The notes under the pieces are model-generated. The model was given only the letters and a program-made list of their open reading frames with translations. It ran no database searches and was not told the origin of the DNA. Source: Anagrus nilaparvatae (lineage: Eukaryota; Arthropoda; Insecta; Hymenoptera; Mymaridae). Taken from it: a DNA stretch of 64,000 nt. The position numbers and the translations under genes are program-made. Positions 1 through 10,916 of this stretch are shown in pieces; within the stretch, counting starts at the first letter, position 1; each line of letters opens with the position of its first letter. The stretch spans positions 5,545,501 to 5,609,500 of the forward strand of contig JAKSXM010000288.1 in assembly GCA_022575985.1 (NCBI GenBank), in the 5' to 3' direction.

Positions 1-960
1 ACCGAATTTTTGAAAAAATTTTTTCTCAAAATTAAAAAAACAAAAAAGTTAAAAAACCTGCAATATTTTTTTTTTTTTGGGTGTAATACCTCATTTAATT
101 CCATGAAAGTACTAATATCTGAAAATACTGCAACCGGCGAAATTTCACAACCGTTATGAAATTAAGACCTAATTTTTGTTTCAAAAATTTTTTCACCAAA
201 GAAGCTCTAGGTACCTTTTTTTTTTTTTCAATTTGGATTTAATACCTCATTTATTTCCATGAAAGTACTTATATTTGAAAGTATGGTTTTTACTCGATAT
301 CTCGAATCTGATACTTAATTTTTTGAAAATTTTTTTCCCAAAATTTTTTTCACGAAAAAATACAAAAAACAACAATTTTTTTTTTCTTTTTGGACGTAGT
401 ACCTAATTTATTTCTATGAAAGTACTAATTTTAGAAAGTTTGTTTATATAGTCATTTTTTGGATCTGATATCGAATTTTTTTAAAAATTTTTTCTCAAAA
501 TTAAGAAAACAAAAAAAATAAAAAACTTGCAATATTTTTTTTTTTTAGTGTAATACCTCATTTAATTCCATGAAAGTACTAATATCTGAAAATATTGCGA
601 CCGGCGATATTTCACAACCGTAATGAAATTAAGACCTAATTTTTTTTTCAAAAATGATTTTACCAAAAAAGCTATAGGTACTTTTTTTTTTTATTAATTT
701 GGATGTAATACCTCATTTATTTCTACGAAAGTACTTATATTTGAAAGTATAGTTTTTACTCAATATCTCGAATCTGATACTTAATTTTTTTAAAATTTTT
801 TTCCTAAATTTTTTTTCACAAAAAAATACAAAAAAGACCAAATTTTTTTTTCTTTTTGGATGTAGTACCTAATTTATTTCTATGAGAGTACTAGTTTTAG
901 ACAGTTTATTTATAGTAATTTTTTGGATTTGATACCGAATTTTTCCAAAATTTATTTCTC
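1..960. repeat. ~156-bp satellite, trimeric higher-order repeat
   Basis: Six monomers of about 156 bp lie head to tail. Each carries a core like GTAATACCTCATTTA followed by ATGAAAGTACT, seen near 79, 231, 390, 547, 702 and 858. Monomers 1 and 4, 2 and 5, and 3 and 6 resemble each other more than their neighbours, so the real unit is a trimer of about 468 bp present twice. The variants differ in shared blocks, such as the CCGGCGA segment only in monomers 1 and 4. The array starts before the window. Its right end runs into the GAGGAACC terminal block near 991. Confidence 0.8.
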
Positions 961-1020
961 AAAATTGGAAAAGTTTTTTCTCATTGTTTGAGGAACCTTA
1001 GTGCCAGCTAGTTGGCAGGG
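961..1020 (+). repeat. terminal block of the satellite-bearing element family
   Basis: The sequence TGAGGAACCTTAGTGCCAGC followed by a TTGGCAGGG tail closes the satellite here. A near copy closes the next satellite block at about 2919-2955, and an inverted copy lies near 46615-46660. This recurring end suggests the satellites belong to a dispersed element rather than to a simple tandem array. Confidence 0.6.
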
Positions 1021-1266
1021 TATTTTTTTTTTGTAAACATCGAAATGTTCCATATAAAATTTAAAAAAATGCTATTTTTTATGTGGAGTTTATTTTTATA
1101 TTTATTTATTCAGCGAGTGAGATAATCGATATTTTTTTTTATTAAAATGTTTTTTTTTCTTGAATATTCCTAGATAATGTGAAATTTTTTTTTTTTTGTA
1201 AACATCGAAATTTTCCATATAAAATTTAAAAAAATGTTATTTTTTATGTGGAGTTTATTTTTACTA
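1021..1266. repeat. 164-bp direct repeat, two units
   Basis: A block beginning GTAAACATCGAAAT and ending TTATGTGGAGTT occurs at about 1034-1100 and again at 1198-1264. A third copy with the same intervening sequence (CAGCGAGTGA, AATCGATATT) lies at 7150-7316, so the unit is dispersed. No coding capacity is seen. Confidence 0.7.
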
Positions 1267-1835
1267 GCTGATTGGCCTCGCGATGCTCGGCTTAACCAAA
1301 TAAAACATCTTTTGCATTAATTTATTTATATTTTGATCATATATGTTTAGTTATAATAAATTTAATCATAGGTGATTAAAAAGCAATTAATTTTTATGTA
1401 CAAATGAATGAGAACAGAATAAATTTTATACCTCTAAATTTATTAACAAAGAAATTTTATAATAAATATTAAGAAAAAGTTACATGATTATTTATAAATA
1501 TTTACAACTAATGAGGTATATTTTATAGCATTAATAATTATTAATAATAAATAATAATTGAAAATAGAATATAGTAATATTCAGATTTTTTAACAAAATT
1601 TTTTTCAGACTGTAGACAATGAGTATTTGAATATTTTCAATTTTCATATACATCACAACTGATATTGTAGACAATCAATATGAATTTTACTATATAATGA
1701 AATTTTCATAATTTTTGTTTGTTGATATAAAAAGGACAGAAAATATCCATTTTACTCCATAGTGAAATTTTTTGTGTTTTTTTATATATAATTTCATATA
1801 TATTTTTTTCATAAAATATACGATATTATAAATTT
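1267..1835. other. AT-rich spacer, nothing recognised
   Basis: This is AT-rich DNA with runs of A and T and no open reading frame, RNA gene or clear repeat border. The first bases (GATTGGCCTCGCGATGCTCGG) are the only GC-rich patch. Confidence 0.5.
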
Positions 1836-1950
1836 TTTTTTAACAGTCTCCTGTTTTATAGAAAAGTTGAAATTTCAAATATTTGTATGCAATAATTGCA
1901 TTGAGAAAATTTTTATGCAATGATTGCATTAAAATTTTTTGGTTCCTCAT
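1836..1950. repeat. copy of the ATGCAATGATTGCAT satellite
   Basis: The block has the AACAGTCTCCTGTTTTATAG lead followed by units with the near-palindromic core ATGCAATGATTGCAT. The same lead and core form the larger array at 2960-3687 and 5061-5260. Confidence 0.65.
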
Positions 1951-2057
1951 AGAGGAACCTTTGTGATAGGTGAAATTTTGATTTTCGATATTTTGGCATA
2001 TAAGCACGTTTTGAGACCTCAGGAAACTAAAAAACCGGTTTTTAAAAAAAGTCTGTA

Positions 2058-2092
<35 letters not shown>

Positions 2093-2095
2093 ATG

Positions 2096-2128
<33 letters not shown>

Positions 2129-2955
2129 TGGACTGTAACCGGTGATATTGAAATATCGTTTATAGTAATTTTTTGGACCTGATACTTAATTTTTTCAAAA
2201 TTTTTTTCTCAAAATTTTTGTCGCCAAAAAATACAAAAAACGCCAAAATTTTTTTTATTTTAGGACGTAATACTTAATTTTTTCCTATGAAAGTACGAAT
2301 ATCTAAAATTATCGTTTGTAAAGGATTTCTCCATCGGATACGTAATTTTTCGATATTTTTTTTTTTCAAAATTTTTTTAATAAAAAAATTAAAAAAATAC
2401 AATAATTTTTTTTCTTTTTGGACGTAATACCTAATTTATTTCTAGGAAAGTTCTAATATCCAGAATCATCGTTTTTAAAGGATTTCTCCATTTGATATGT
2501 AATTTTTCGAAAATTTTTTTTTCAAAATTTTTTGTATAAAAAGATTAAAAAAACACAATAATTTTTTTTTCTTTTTGGACGTAGTACTTAATTTATTTCT
2601 ATGAAAGTCCTAATATCCAGAATTATGGTTTTAAAGAATTTCTCTATCTGATATGTAATTTTTTTGAAATTTTTTTTTTCAAAATTTTTTGTATAAAAAA
2701 ATTAAATAAACATAATAATTTTTTTTCTTTTTGGACTTAGTACTTAATTTATTTCTATGAAAGTACTAATATCTAGAATTATCGTTTTTAAAGGATTTTT
2801 TCCATCTGATACGTAATTTTTCAAATTTTTTTTTTGAATATTTTTCATATAAAAAAATTTAAAAAACATCATTTTTATTAGATAAAATAGACCATTATAA
2901 ATATTTTGCTATTGTTGATGAGGAACCATAGTGCCAATCACTTGGCAGCGTTTTT
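1951..2955 (+). mobile_element. microsatellite plus minisatellite element (DINE/Helentron-like layout)
   Basis: The element has a conserved left block (GAGGAACCTTTGTGATAGG, then CAGGAAACTAAAAAACC), a GT/GTAT microsatellite at about 2056-2128, four ~156-bp satellite monomers (cores near 2262, 2417, 2574 and 2732) and a right block with GATGAGGAACCATAGTGCC. An inverted shorter copy at 46570-47095 keeps the same order: terminal block, monomers, TATG/TG microsatellite and AGGAAGCTAAAAAACC block. Conserved ends, a central microsatellite and internal tandem repeats resemble the non-autonomous DINE-1/Helentron plan, but no rolling-circle gene or hairpin end was identified, so the class is an inference. 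Confidence 0.5.
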
Positions 2956-3687
2956 TGTATATGTCTTGTTTTATAAGAAAATTGTAATTTTTTATTGACT
3001 TTACCAGAAACAATACGCTATTATAAATTTTTTTTTAACAGTCTCCTATTTTATAGAAAAGTTGTAATTTCAAATATTTTTATGCAATGATTGCATTGAA
3101 ATATTTTTGTAATTTCAAAAATTTTAATGCAATGATTGCATTAAAATTTTTTTTTGTATTTGTCCTGTTTTGTATGAAAATTGTATTCTTAAATTTTTTT
3201 ATGCAATGATAACTTTGAAATTTTTTTTATTGACTTTAGCAGAAACTATACGCCATTATAAATTTTTTTCTAATAGTCTCCTGTTTTATAGAAAAGTTGG
3301 AATTTCATACATTTTTATGCAATGATTGCATTGAAATATTTTTGTAATTTCAAATACTTTTATGCAATGATTGCATTGAAATATTTTTGTAATTTCAAAA
3401 ATTTTTATGCAATGATTGCATTAAAATTTTTTTTTTGTATTTGTCTTGTTTTATATGAAAATTGTAATTTTAAATTTTTTTATGCAATGATAACATTGAA
3501 ATTTTTTTATTGACTTTACAAGAAACAATACACCATTATAAATTTTTTTTTAACAGTCTCCTGTTTTATAGAAAAGTTGGAATTTCAAATATTTGTATGC
3601 AATAATTGTATTGAGAAAATTTTTATGCAATGATTGGATTAAAATATTTTTTTAATTTCAAAAATTTTTATGCATGCAATGATTGCA
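2956..3687. repeat. satellite with ATGCAATGATTGCAT core (left part)
   Basis: Short units of about 47 bp carry ATGCAATGATTGCATT followed by a GTAATTTCAAA stretch. They are grouped behind repeated leads AACAGTCTCCTGTTTTATAG (about 3030, 3270 and 3553). The array was one block with 5061-5260 before the 1.37-kb element inserted between them. Confidence 0.75.
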
Positions 3688-5060
3688 CGGTGACCTGGAA
3701 GCGTTTTATTATGCGATCAAAATGACAAAAAAAACTGTATACTAGGGTCTTTTCTACACTAAAAAATGTCTACGAATTTTCTATCCGGACCTTCTATCCA
3801 GCTACTTTAAGCGTTTGCTGTCAATATTTTCATAATTTGAATAATGATGATTTGAATTTTTTTATAAGACTGGCTTTTTTTTCTCGAATTATCCGGGATT
3901 CCTAACGCGCCTGCAGAACTCGAAAATATAAGTAAAAAAAATAAGTTTCTCGTTGTATTTAGACCAAAACATCGATTTTTGAGCCCACGATAGCTCTCGA
4001 AAGTTTTTTTTTGGCCTCCTTAAAATTGGGATTTTCTTAAAACTTTCAGTTTTTCCAGTGGATTAAAATTATGTTTAAAATTATGTTCCAATTGATATAC
4101 TTTAGTATTTTTTCCCCAGGAATCCGATGAAACCATTTATTTTAGTTTTTGACCACGTTTTATAGGAGAAAAATCGATTTTCGTTGCCTTTTAGGGTCCA
4201 AATTTCAAGGGGACCAATTTTAAAAGTTTTGTAGTTTTCTGAATAAATTTTTCTGTATATTATTAACAAGAGTGACTTGTCTATAATTTCCCTAAGAATT
4301 CGATGAAACCATTTATTTTAGCTTTTGACCACGTTTTATAGGAGTAAAATCGATTTTATTGGTTTTTAGGGTCCCAATTTTAAGGAAATCTATTATAAAA
4401 AGTTAGCAGTTTTCAAAATAAGTTTTTCTGATTATTATTTAAAAGAAGGTCTTGTATACTTTTTCCCCAGGAATCCGGTGAAACCATTTATTTAAGCTTT
4501 TGACCACTTCTTATATGAGAAAAATCGACTTTTGTCGTGTTTTGGGGTCCCAATTTTAAGGAAATCAATCATAAAAGTATAATAGTTTACAAAATAAATT
4601 TTTCTGAATATTATTTACTAAAGATACTTATATATTTTTTCCCCAGGAATCCGATGAAAACATTTATTTTCGCTTTTGATCATCTCTTATATGAGAAAAA
4701 TTGATTTTTGTCGTGTTTCAAGGTCCCAATTTTGAGAAAATCCATTATAAAAGGTTATCAGTTTTCTAAATATGTTTTTCTGAATATTATTTACAAGAGG
4801 ATCTTGTGAATTTTTTTCCCGGAAATTCAACCACGTCAAAAATCGAATTTTGTCGTTTTTCAAGGTCATAATTTTAAGAAAATCCATTATAAAAATCAAG
4901 ACAATATTGAAAATATGAAAATATTGACAGCAAACGCTTAAAGTAGCTGGATAGAAGGTCCGGATAGGAAATTCGTAGACATTTTTTAGTGTAGAAAACA
5001 CCCCACCATACGGTTTTTTTTGTCATTTTGATCGAATAATAAAACGCTTCCAGGTCACCG
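3688..5060. mobile_element. 1.37-kb inverted-repeat transposon with 8-bp target duplication
   Basis: The ends are CGGTGACCTGGAAGCG and its complement, with inverted repeats of about 150 bp. The element is flanked on both sides by TGATTGCA (3680-3687 and 5061-5068), a perfect 8-bp duplication of the host satellite. The interior holds four to five ~175-bp tandem units with the core GGAATCCGATGAAACC (near 4121, 4300, 4470, 4645 and a degenerate one near 4817). No transposase is present, so it is non-autonomous. An 8-bp duplication fits hAT, P or Merlin type elements; the end sequence does not decide between them. Confidence 0.85.
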
Positions 5061-5260
5061 TGATTGCATTAAAATTTTTTTTGTATTTGTCTTGTTTTAT
5101 AAGAAAATTGTACTTTTTATTGACTTTACTAGAAACTATACGCCATTATAAATTTTTTTCTAACAGTCTCCTGTTTTATAGAAAAGTTGTAATTTCAAAT
5201 ATTTTTATACAATGATTGCATTTAAATGTTTTTTTAATTTTATATATTTTTATGCAATGG
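5061..5260. repeat. satellite with ATGCAATGATTGCAT core (right part)
   Basis: This is the continuation of the array interrupted by the 1.37-kb element. It begins with the duplicated TGATTGCA and includes the AACAGTCTCCTGTTTTATAG lead near 5160. Confidence 0.7.
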
Positions 5261-5923
5261 TAGCATTGAAATTTTTAAATTTGAATATATAAAATCATAT
5301 AAAAAATGGATATCAGCTGTCCTAAATATGAAAAAATAAAAAATTCAAAAAATTATACTCTAAGTCGTTTTTTTGATATTTCTCTTTAATGAATGAATGA
5401 AATAAAAAAAAAAAAAATTGGCATTAGAAAAGTGTTTAATAAGTACAAAAAAACGTGGTTTTTACATTTTGATACAATCCATTCCGAGATCTGAAGTGAT
5501 GAAAATGTCCACTTTTTGATTTTTTAAATTTTCAAGTTCTTAGCTTCAAACACTTGTAACTCTGAACCGTGAGCTCAAAATTAAAAAAAAAAAAAAAATA
5601 AAAAAAACGTTCAATTGATAGCATTTTTTCCAAGGAATAATTTGCACTAAACCTCGTCTCAAAAAACCTCTTAGATCCTGAGAAAAATCAGTTTTAGTGA
5701 AAAAAAATGAAATTATTTTGCATTTTCGACCACTAACTTCTGATATTGATTTCTCAAAATCATTTAAATATTTTTTAAAAATTAAAAAAACTTCTGGAGA
5801 TATTTCTTTAAAGATTACTTTAAAACCACTTTCATGTATTTTCGTCCGTACAATTCTTCATACATGCGTGACCAATAAAATAAAAAATAGTCAATTTTTT
5901 CAATTATTTCATTTTAATATATA
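5261..5923. other. AT-rich spacer
   Basis: No gene is recognised. A 106-codon open frame at 5697-6017 enters the Ginger-like element and has no visible domain, so I do not treat it as a gene. Confidence 0.5.
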
Positions 5924-7140
5924 TGTTACGGGTAGAGTCCGATCTCTGGATAATCCTAGGTCTATCCGGATAAACCTAGGACTATCCAAGCGGAGTTGGA
6001 TAAAGTCCGATTCTTGATTTTTTTCATCTTTTTTGTTCAACTTTATCCGGCACCGCTTGGATAGTCCTAGGATTATCCAAGAAGCTTGGATAAAGTCCGA
6101 TTCGTAAAAAATGTGAACAAAAGTAAAAAATTATTTCACCGTATTATTTTTTTATTTTATTTGTCATAATTTTATACTCAAATAATTTTTTGATTTAGTC
6201 AAATTAAATAATTCTATAAAGCAACTTTATTTTGAGAAACTCAATTTCAGAAAAATGAACTTCAAACTCTCCAGCCTATGAACGTGACAACGAAAAATAT
6301 TTGTAAAAACTGTGTTAATAACATTTCATACGAAATTTGTTCAAAAGAATTTAGTATAAGTGATAATAGAAAAAGTGCAAAACGTGCATTAGATAATCAA
6401 GATTCAAAAATGATCAAAAGATCAAATTCTAAGTTTCTAAATTGCAAAGTTGCAGATACAGTCAGAGTGGGTATTCCTGATGTAGACAGAGGTCGCGGAG
6501 ATTTTAGAAACATATTAATGGCAATAATAGAAATCAACGATAACGGATTGTATAAATTAACTAATTATCATGGAACAATAGAAGAAAAATTTTCGCGGAA
6601 TCAATTTACACCTACGAATGCAAACCACATAGATGAAGAAAACTTTACGCCAACTTGCAATAATGGCATCTAAATTTGGTGGTCAAGGCTTTCAAAGGTG
6701 TAACTGCAAATAAGGTTGCAAAACTAATAAATGCAAGTGCAAATCAAATGGACTCAAATGTAACTCAAAATGTCACAGCAGTTTGTCTTGTATAAATAAA
6801 TAAAAATAAATTTATATATTGTAGCTAAAATATTGTATTTTGTATTTTTTTTATATTTAATTTGACTAAATCAAAAAATTATTTGAGTATAAAATTATGA
6901 CAAATAAAATAAAAAAATAATACGGTGAAATAATTTTTTTCTTTTGTTCACATTTTTTACGAATCGGACTTTATCCAAGCATCTTGGATAATCCTAGGAC
7001 TATCCAAGCGGTGCCGGATAAAGTTGAACAAAAAAGATGAAAAAAATCAAGAATCGGACTTTATCCAACTCCGCTTGGATAGTCCTAGGTTTATCCGGAT
7101 AGACCTAGGACTATCCAGAGATCGGACTCTACCCGTAACA
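5924..7140 (+). mobile_element. Ginger-like non-autonomous transposon, copy 1
   Basis: The element starts TGTTACGGGTAGAGTCC and ends with the complement, and is flanked by TATA on both sides (5920-5923 and 7141-7144). The terminal inverted repeats are about 287 bp (5924-6210 and 6855-7140) and contain several copies of CCTAGG next to TATCC. Ends of the form TGTNR and 4-bp duplications are what I recall for Ginger DNA transposons. The unique centre encodes only a decayed C-terminal tail of an integrase-type protein (next entry). A second copy lies at 58337-59574. Confidence 0.75.
6278..6790 (+). pseudogene. integrase C-terminal tail with CXC motif, broken (copy 1)
   Basis: The open frame from 6278 contains VRVGIPDVDRGRGDFRNI and then LYKLTNYHGTIEEKFSRNQF. 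These resemble the segment after the integrase core in KRBA2/SCAND3-like transposon-derived proteins of insects. Compared with copy 2, a small deletion near 6630 shifts the frame, and the cysteine-rich end that follows (about 6675-6795, with KFGGQGFQRCNCK) carries a TAA where copy 2 has CAA. The catalytic integrase core is absent. It is a pseudogene inside the inverted-repeat element. The family assignment is from remembered similarity. Confidence 0.6.
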
Positions 7141-7146
7141 TATATA

Positions 7147-7316
7147 TAAGATATTTATTTATTCAGCGAGTGATATAATCGATATTTTTTTTTTTTAATG
7201 TTTTTAAATTTTCTTGAATATCCCTAGATAATGTGAAATTTTTTTTTTTTCGTAAACATCGAAATTTTCCATATAAAATTTAAAAAAATGCTATTTTTTA
7301 TGTGGAGTTAGTTTTT
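7147..7316. repeat. third copy of the GTAAACATCGAAAT repeat
   Basis: The block from CAGCGAGTGATATAATCG to TTATGTGGAGTT matches 1100-1264. It lies right beside the Ginger-like element, which therefore inserted close to its left border. Confidence 0.65.
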
Positions 7317-7690
7317 TCTCTATTATTTTTTATCGTGTGTACCAAATGGGTTAGAAATTTAATCAGTTCGTCTTTGTCTCATTTGAGATCATCTGTGAAA
7401 TTTTGAAGTCAATCGGCAATATTGTTTAAGAGTTATCGTTTAGAAAAATTTTTAAAAATGTAATTTTTTGATTAGCATTCAGTCTTTTCGGTATTATTCC
7501 GAAACATGCATACCCAATGAGCCACAAATTTAATCAGATCCTCTTTGTCTCAATTGAAGTCATCTGTGAAATTTTGAAGTCAATTGGCAATGTCGTTAAA
7601 GAGTTATCGTGGTTACAAACTCGACATTATTTCGAGGGAATAGACTGAGCTCAGCTCAGAGCTTCGCTCTGAGCTTCGCTCAGTCTAATT
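7317..7690. repeat. ~170-bp tandem duplication with CTGAGCTTCGCTC tail
   Basis: Two imperfect units share CATCTGTGAAATTTTGAAGT followed by CAAT(C/T)GGCAAT (near 7390 and 7560). The block ends in short reiterations of GAGCTTCGCTC at about 7648-7682. No gene is seen. Confidence 0.65.
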
Positions 7691-8458
7691 AAAATAAATA
7701 TAATTTATCATAATATAAATTGTAATAAATAATTCTTAATTCTAATTGGATAATTATTAAGATAACGCGCACCTGAACTAATTTGAAAATGGTCCCTGGC
7801 CAGTCTCATTCAGACATCACAGTTTGATTAGAAAAGAGGGAAGTTTAGTGAGCGAGTCATAAACTTTTTATGTGAATCCCTCTGAATTATTTTTATATTT
7901 TACACATAAAAACAAAAAAAGGGAATTCTAAGATGATATTGAGTATTACAACATTAAAAATATCAAAAAAATAAGTATCATAAATATTTTATGTGTATAT
8001 TCGTTATAAAAATTAGTTTAAACTTGATTTTAAAATTATATTAGTATTTCATGAATTATAACTAATTATTTCTCAAATTATTTGGTTTTAGGATATAAAA
8101 TAAATATATTTTATTATTTTTCACGAGGTTTTTCCAGGGTTTTTCATAAGGTTTCCTGTTAATACATTAAAAAAGAGAAATAGATTTCTTATAAAAAATA
8201 CAATTAAATATGTTCTTACTATTGTTATTTTTTCTTATAAAAAATGTATACATGTTTAGAAAACTTCGAGGAAAACTTATTTGATATACATACTTTTATA
8301 ATAATAAACGTAATAATCATCATAAAACAAGTATATAAATAAATGTTGTAAGAAAGCCTTGATGATTACATTATGATATAAGTTTGTAATATGAGATGTC
8401 TATTTCTCACGTAAAATATAAATTTTTTGTTACATAAATTTACAAGGAAATTTACTTA
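7691..8458. other. AT-rich spacer
   Basis: No open frame, repeat border or RNA gene is recognised. Confidence 0.5.
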
Positions 8459-8573
8459 TGACTGTACCAATTAATGACCACTCCCCAATTAATACCCAAA
8501 ACCATGGAATTATTCTTATGGAAGACGAGTGGTCATTAATAGGCAAAACTTTGGGCACTAATTGGTACAGTCA
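8459..8573. mobile_element. 115-bp palindromic MITE
   Basis: The ends TGACTGTACCAATTA and its complement frame a short stem-loop, and the inner GACCACTC and GAGTGGTC also pair. No convincing target-site duplication is seen. Confidence 0.6.
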
Positions 8574-9158
8574 CCTTAACAAGAATTAGTATTCAAAATT
8601 ATATTAATTAGAATTATTGTAAAAAGAAGATAATTAAATTTTTGTTGTTAGCCACAAAAATCCATAGAACTTTATGACTATTTTTTAAATTTAAATTTAT
8701 AATTTAATTATTGATTTGGCATATTCTTTTATTTTTTACTCGATTTTTTACTTATTATTATTCTATGCAAGGCAATACGCGAAAGTAATATTAAAATATA
8801 AAAAAAGTCAATGTAATTAGCATAATTATTATTATTATTATTATTGTTTAAGAAAATAATAATAATATAAAGATATATTTTACTATTTTGAATCACGAAA
8901 GAGGAAGTTTTAAAAGTTTTCAATGCTGTAATTATTACCTACTCTTTTCTTTTTTTTTTTTCTAGACCAAAAAGTTTACATTATTATATTAACTTTGAAA
9001 ATGTAAATACATGATTATAAAAACTAAATTTAGTGCAAATATTGTAAGGTATGAAAAAAAGTCAACAAAAAGAAAGTACAGTATTTGAATACTATGAGTT
9101 TTTGTAAATTTAAGACTATTTTTTTTTGCTATTTGATTTTTTATAATAAGGACATGTA
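8574..9158. other. AT-rich spacer with short ATT microsatellite
   Basis: A TTATTATTATTATTATTATT-type run lies near 8825-8845. A minus open frame of 64 codons here is low complexity (poly-Asn) and is not a gene. Confidence 0.5.
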
Positions 9159-9531
9159 CGACTTGGTAAATCGAACTTAACCCCTAAAACTAATTTGAGC
9201 AGTATATTTGCTCAAAAAATGATTTTAACGAAATTTTAAGAGAAGAGACACCTGAATAATAAAAAAATGAATTAATTTGCAAAATTACAAGCTACAAAAT
9301 GCTATATTTTCCAAGAAAGTCAAAGATTCTTTACTACGTAGTAAAATATCTTTGAAGAAAGTTGCCTTTTTCGTAAATTTATGAAGCATTTTACAGTTTA
9401 AAATTTTGTAAGTTAATTCATTTTTTTATTATTGAGGTGTCTCTTCTCTTCAAATTTCGTTAAAATAATTTTTTGAGCAAATATACTGCTCAAATTAGTT
9501 TTTTAGAGGTTATGTTCGATTTACCGAGTCG
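9159..9531. mobile_element. 373-bp foldback MITE
   Basis: The left arm begins CGACTTGGTAAATCGAAC and the right arm ends GTTCGATTTACCGAGTCG. The arms of about 120 bp pair through TTGAGCAGTATATTTGCTCA and AGAGACACCT. The loop contains CTACGTAG. There is no coding capacity and the flanking duplication is not clear. Confidence 0.75.
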
Positions 9532-9551
9532 ATTCTGCCGTCAACTGGATA

Positions 9552-10383
9552 CAGTGGAACTTTGATAATTCGAACTTTGATAATTCGAAATTGTCGATAA
9601 TTCGAAGTTTTGCGTTTGCCGCATGAATTTTGTATGCTTACGCATGTAAAATTTCGTTTATAATTCGAACAAGTTCTTTGATAATTCGAAGTTTTTGAAG
9701 CAATTCTGTGAGAAAAAAATTTTTTTATAATCTAAAATTTTTATTTTTAAATAGTATTAGAGTATAGAAAGAAAGGATTTTAATGGCGAGGGATTATATA
9801 CTAAGAAATAAATGCACACTAAGTAGATTATTTTTTTTTCTTGTAGGTGGGCCTTATAATACTAATTTTTAAAAGAAAAGTATTGTCCGATAATCACGTT
9901 TTCAATTTTTCTATTTAATCTTTTAAAATTTTACTAAATATATTTATTTATGTATTATTTTAATATTTATGGGAGCTCCCTTATCAGTCTAAATTTAACT
10001 TAATCTTCTTAAAAGAATTTGGTAAAATTAAAATTTTTAAATTTATTTATTTAAAGCATTTTGATGACTATATAAAAACAAAAAATAAAATTAAATTCAT
10101 TTTCTTTTTAATTGTCGAAGAAGAAAGAACTAGTTTTTCAGTTGTTTTCATGTTTTATCTAATTTAATTATGACTCGAGTACAGTATAAAACGCTAACTT
10201 TTGAAGAAAAAAGGAAGGTTATTTAGAAATTACTCAAAAATTACGCAAAAATTTTACTCAGAATTTTTTTTTGTATTTTTATCATTTTTAGCCATTAGAC
10301 AAAAATTTTTGATAATTCGAAGTCTTCGATAATTCGAAGTTTTCACCTTGCCGCATGAACTTCGAATTATCAAAGTTCCACTG
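9552..10383 (+). mobile_element. pogo/Tigger deletion derivative, TA target site
   Basis: The ends CAGTGGAACTTTGATAATTC and the complement are flanked by TA (9550-9551 and 10384-10385), as expected for pogo/Tigger elements of the Tc1/mariner superfamily. AATTCGAA motifs recur inside both ends. Near the right end a start codon at 10170 opens a frame reading MTRVQYKTLTFEEKRKVI and then stops. This looks like the first residues of a Tigger transposase, just before its helix-turn-helix, so the rest of the transposase was deleted. Confidence 0.8.
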
Positions 10384-10444
10384 TAATAAAATATAGGTAT
10401 CATAAATGTAAAATTTTCTATGAATTTTAAAATTTAGCGTTTAA

Positions 10445-10916
10445 GAGGGCTGAATGGCAGCCATTTTTTTTAGGTATCGACCAATCAGATGCTAGTATTA
10501 ATATAAAGCATTAACTTTGTCCAATAAAATGCGGTTTTAATTTTTAATTAATTTAAAAAAGTAAAATGCTAAATTAGTCAGCATAGAATAAAAAATGTGG
10601 CTATGTCTTTCCTAGATCTGAATACATTTTCCTTTTCAGTTAAAAAATGAAAGAAAAGCTTTAGTGCTTTCTAACAAAAAAAAATGAGTGAAGCATACGA
10701 CATTGGGGTTACAAATTTATTTTTTATAATGCAGGAAAATGTTTTCATATCTAGGAAAGTCAAAGCCACATTTTTTATTAATACTGATTAATTTAGCAAT
10801 TTCCTTTTTAAATTTAATAAAAATTAAAGCCGTATTTTTTTGGGTAAAATTAATACTTTACCTATTCTAGCATCTGATTGGTCGATGCATAAAAAAATGG
10901 CTGCCATTCAGCCTTC
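10445..10916. mobile_element. 472-bp TTAA-site MITE
   Basis: The element lies between TTAA at 10441-10444 and TTAA at 10917-10920. The inverted ends are GAGGGCTGAATGGCAGCCAT on the left and its near complement on the right (GAAGG on that side), continuing through CGACCAATCAGATGCTAG. A TTAA target fits piggyBac or Kolobok type elements. The ends do not start CCC, so the superfamily is left open. Confidence 0.75.

Noticed and set aside
1939..2145. Open frame of 68 codons on the plus strand
   Set aside because: Half of it translates a GT/GTAT microsatellite and it overlaps repeat borders.
3322..3513. Open frame of 63 codons with repeated YFCNFK words
   Set aside because: It only translates the ATGCAATGATTGCAT satellite.
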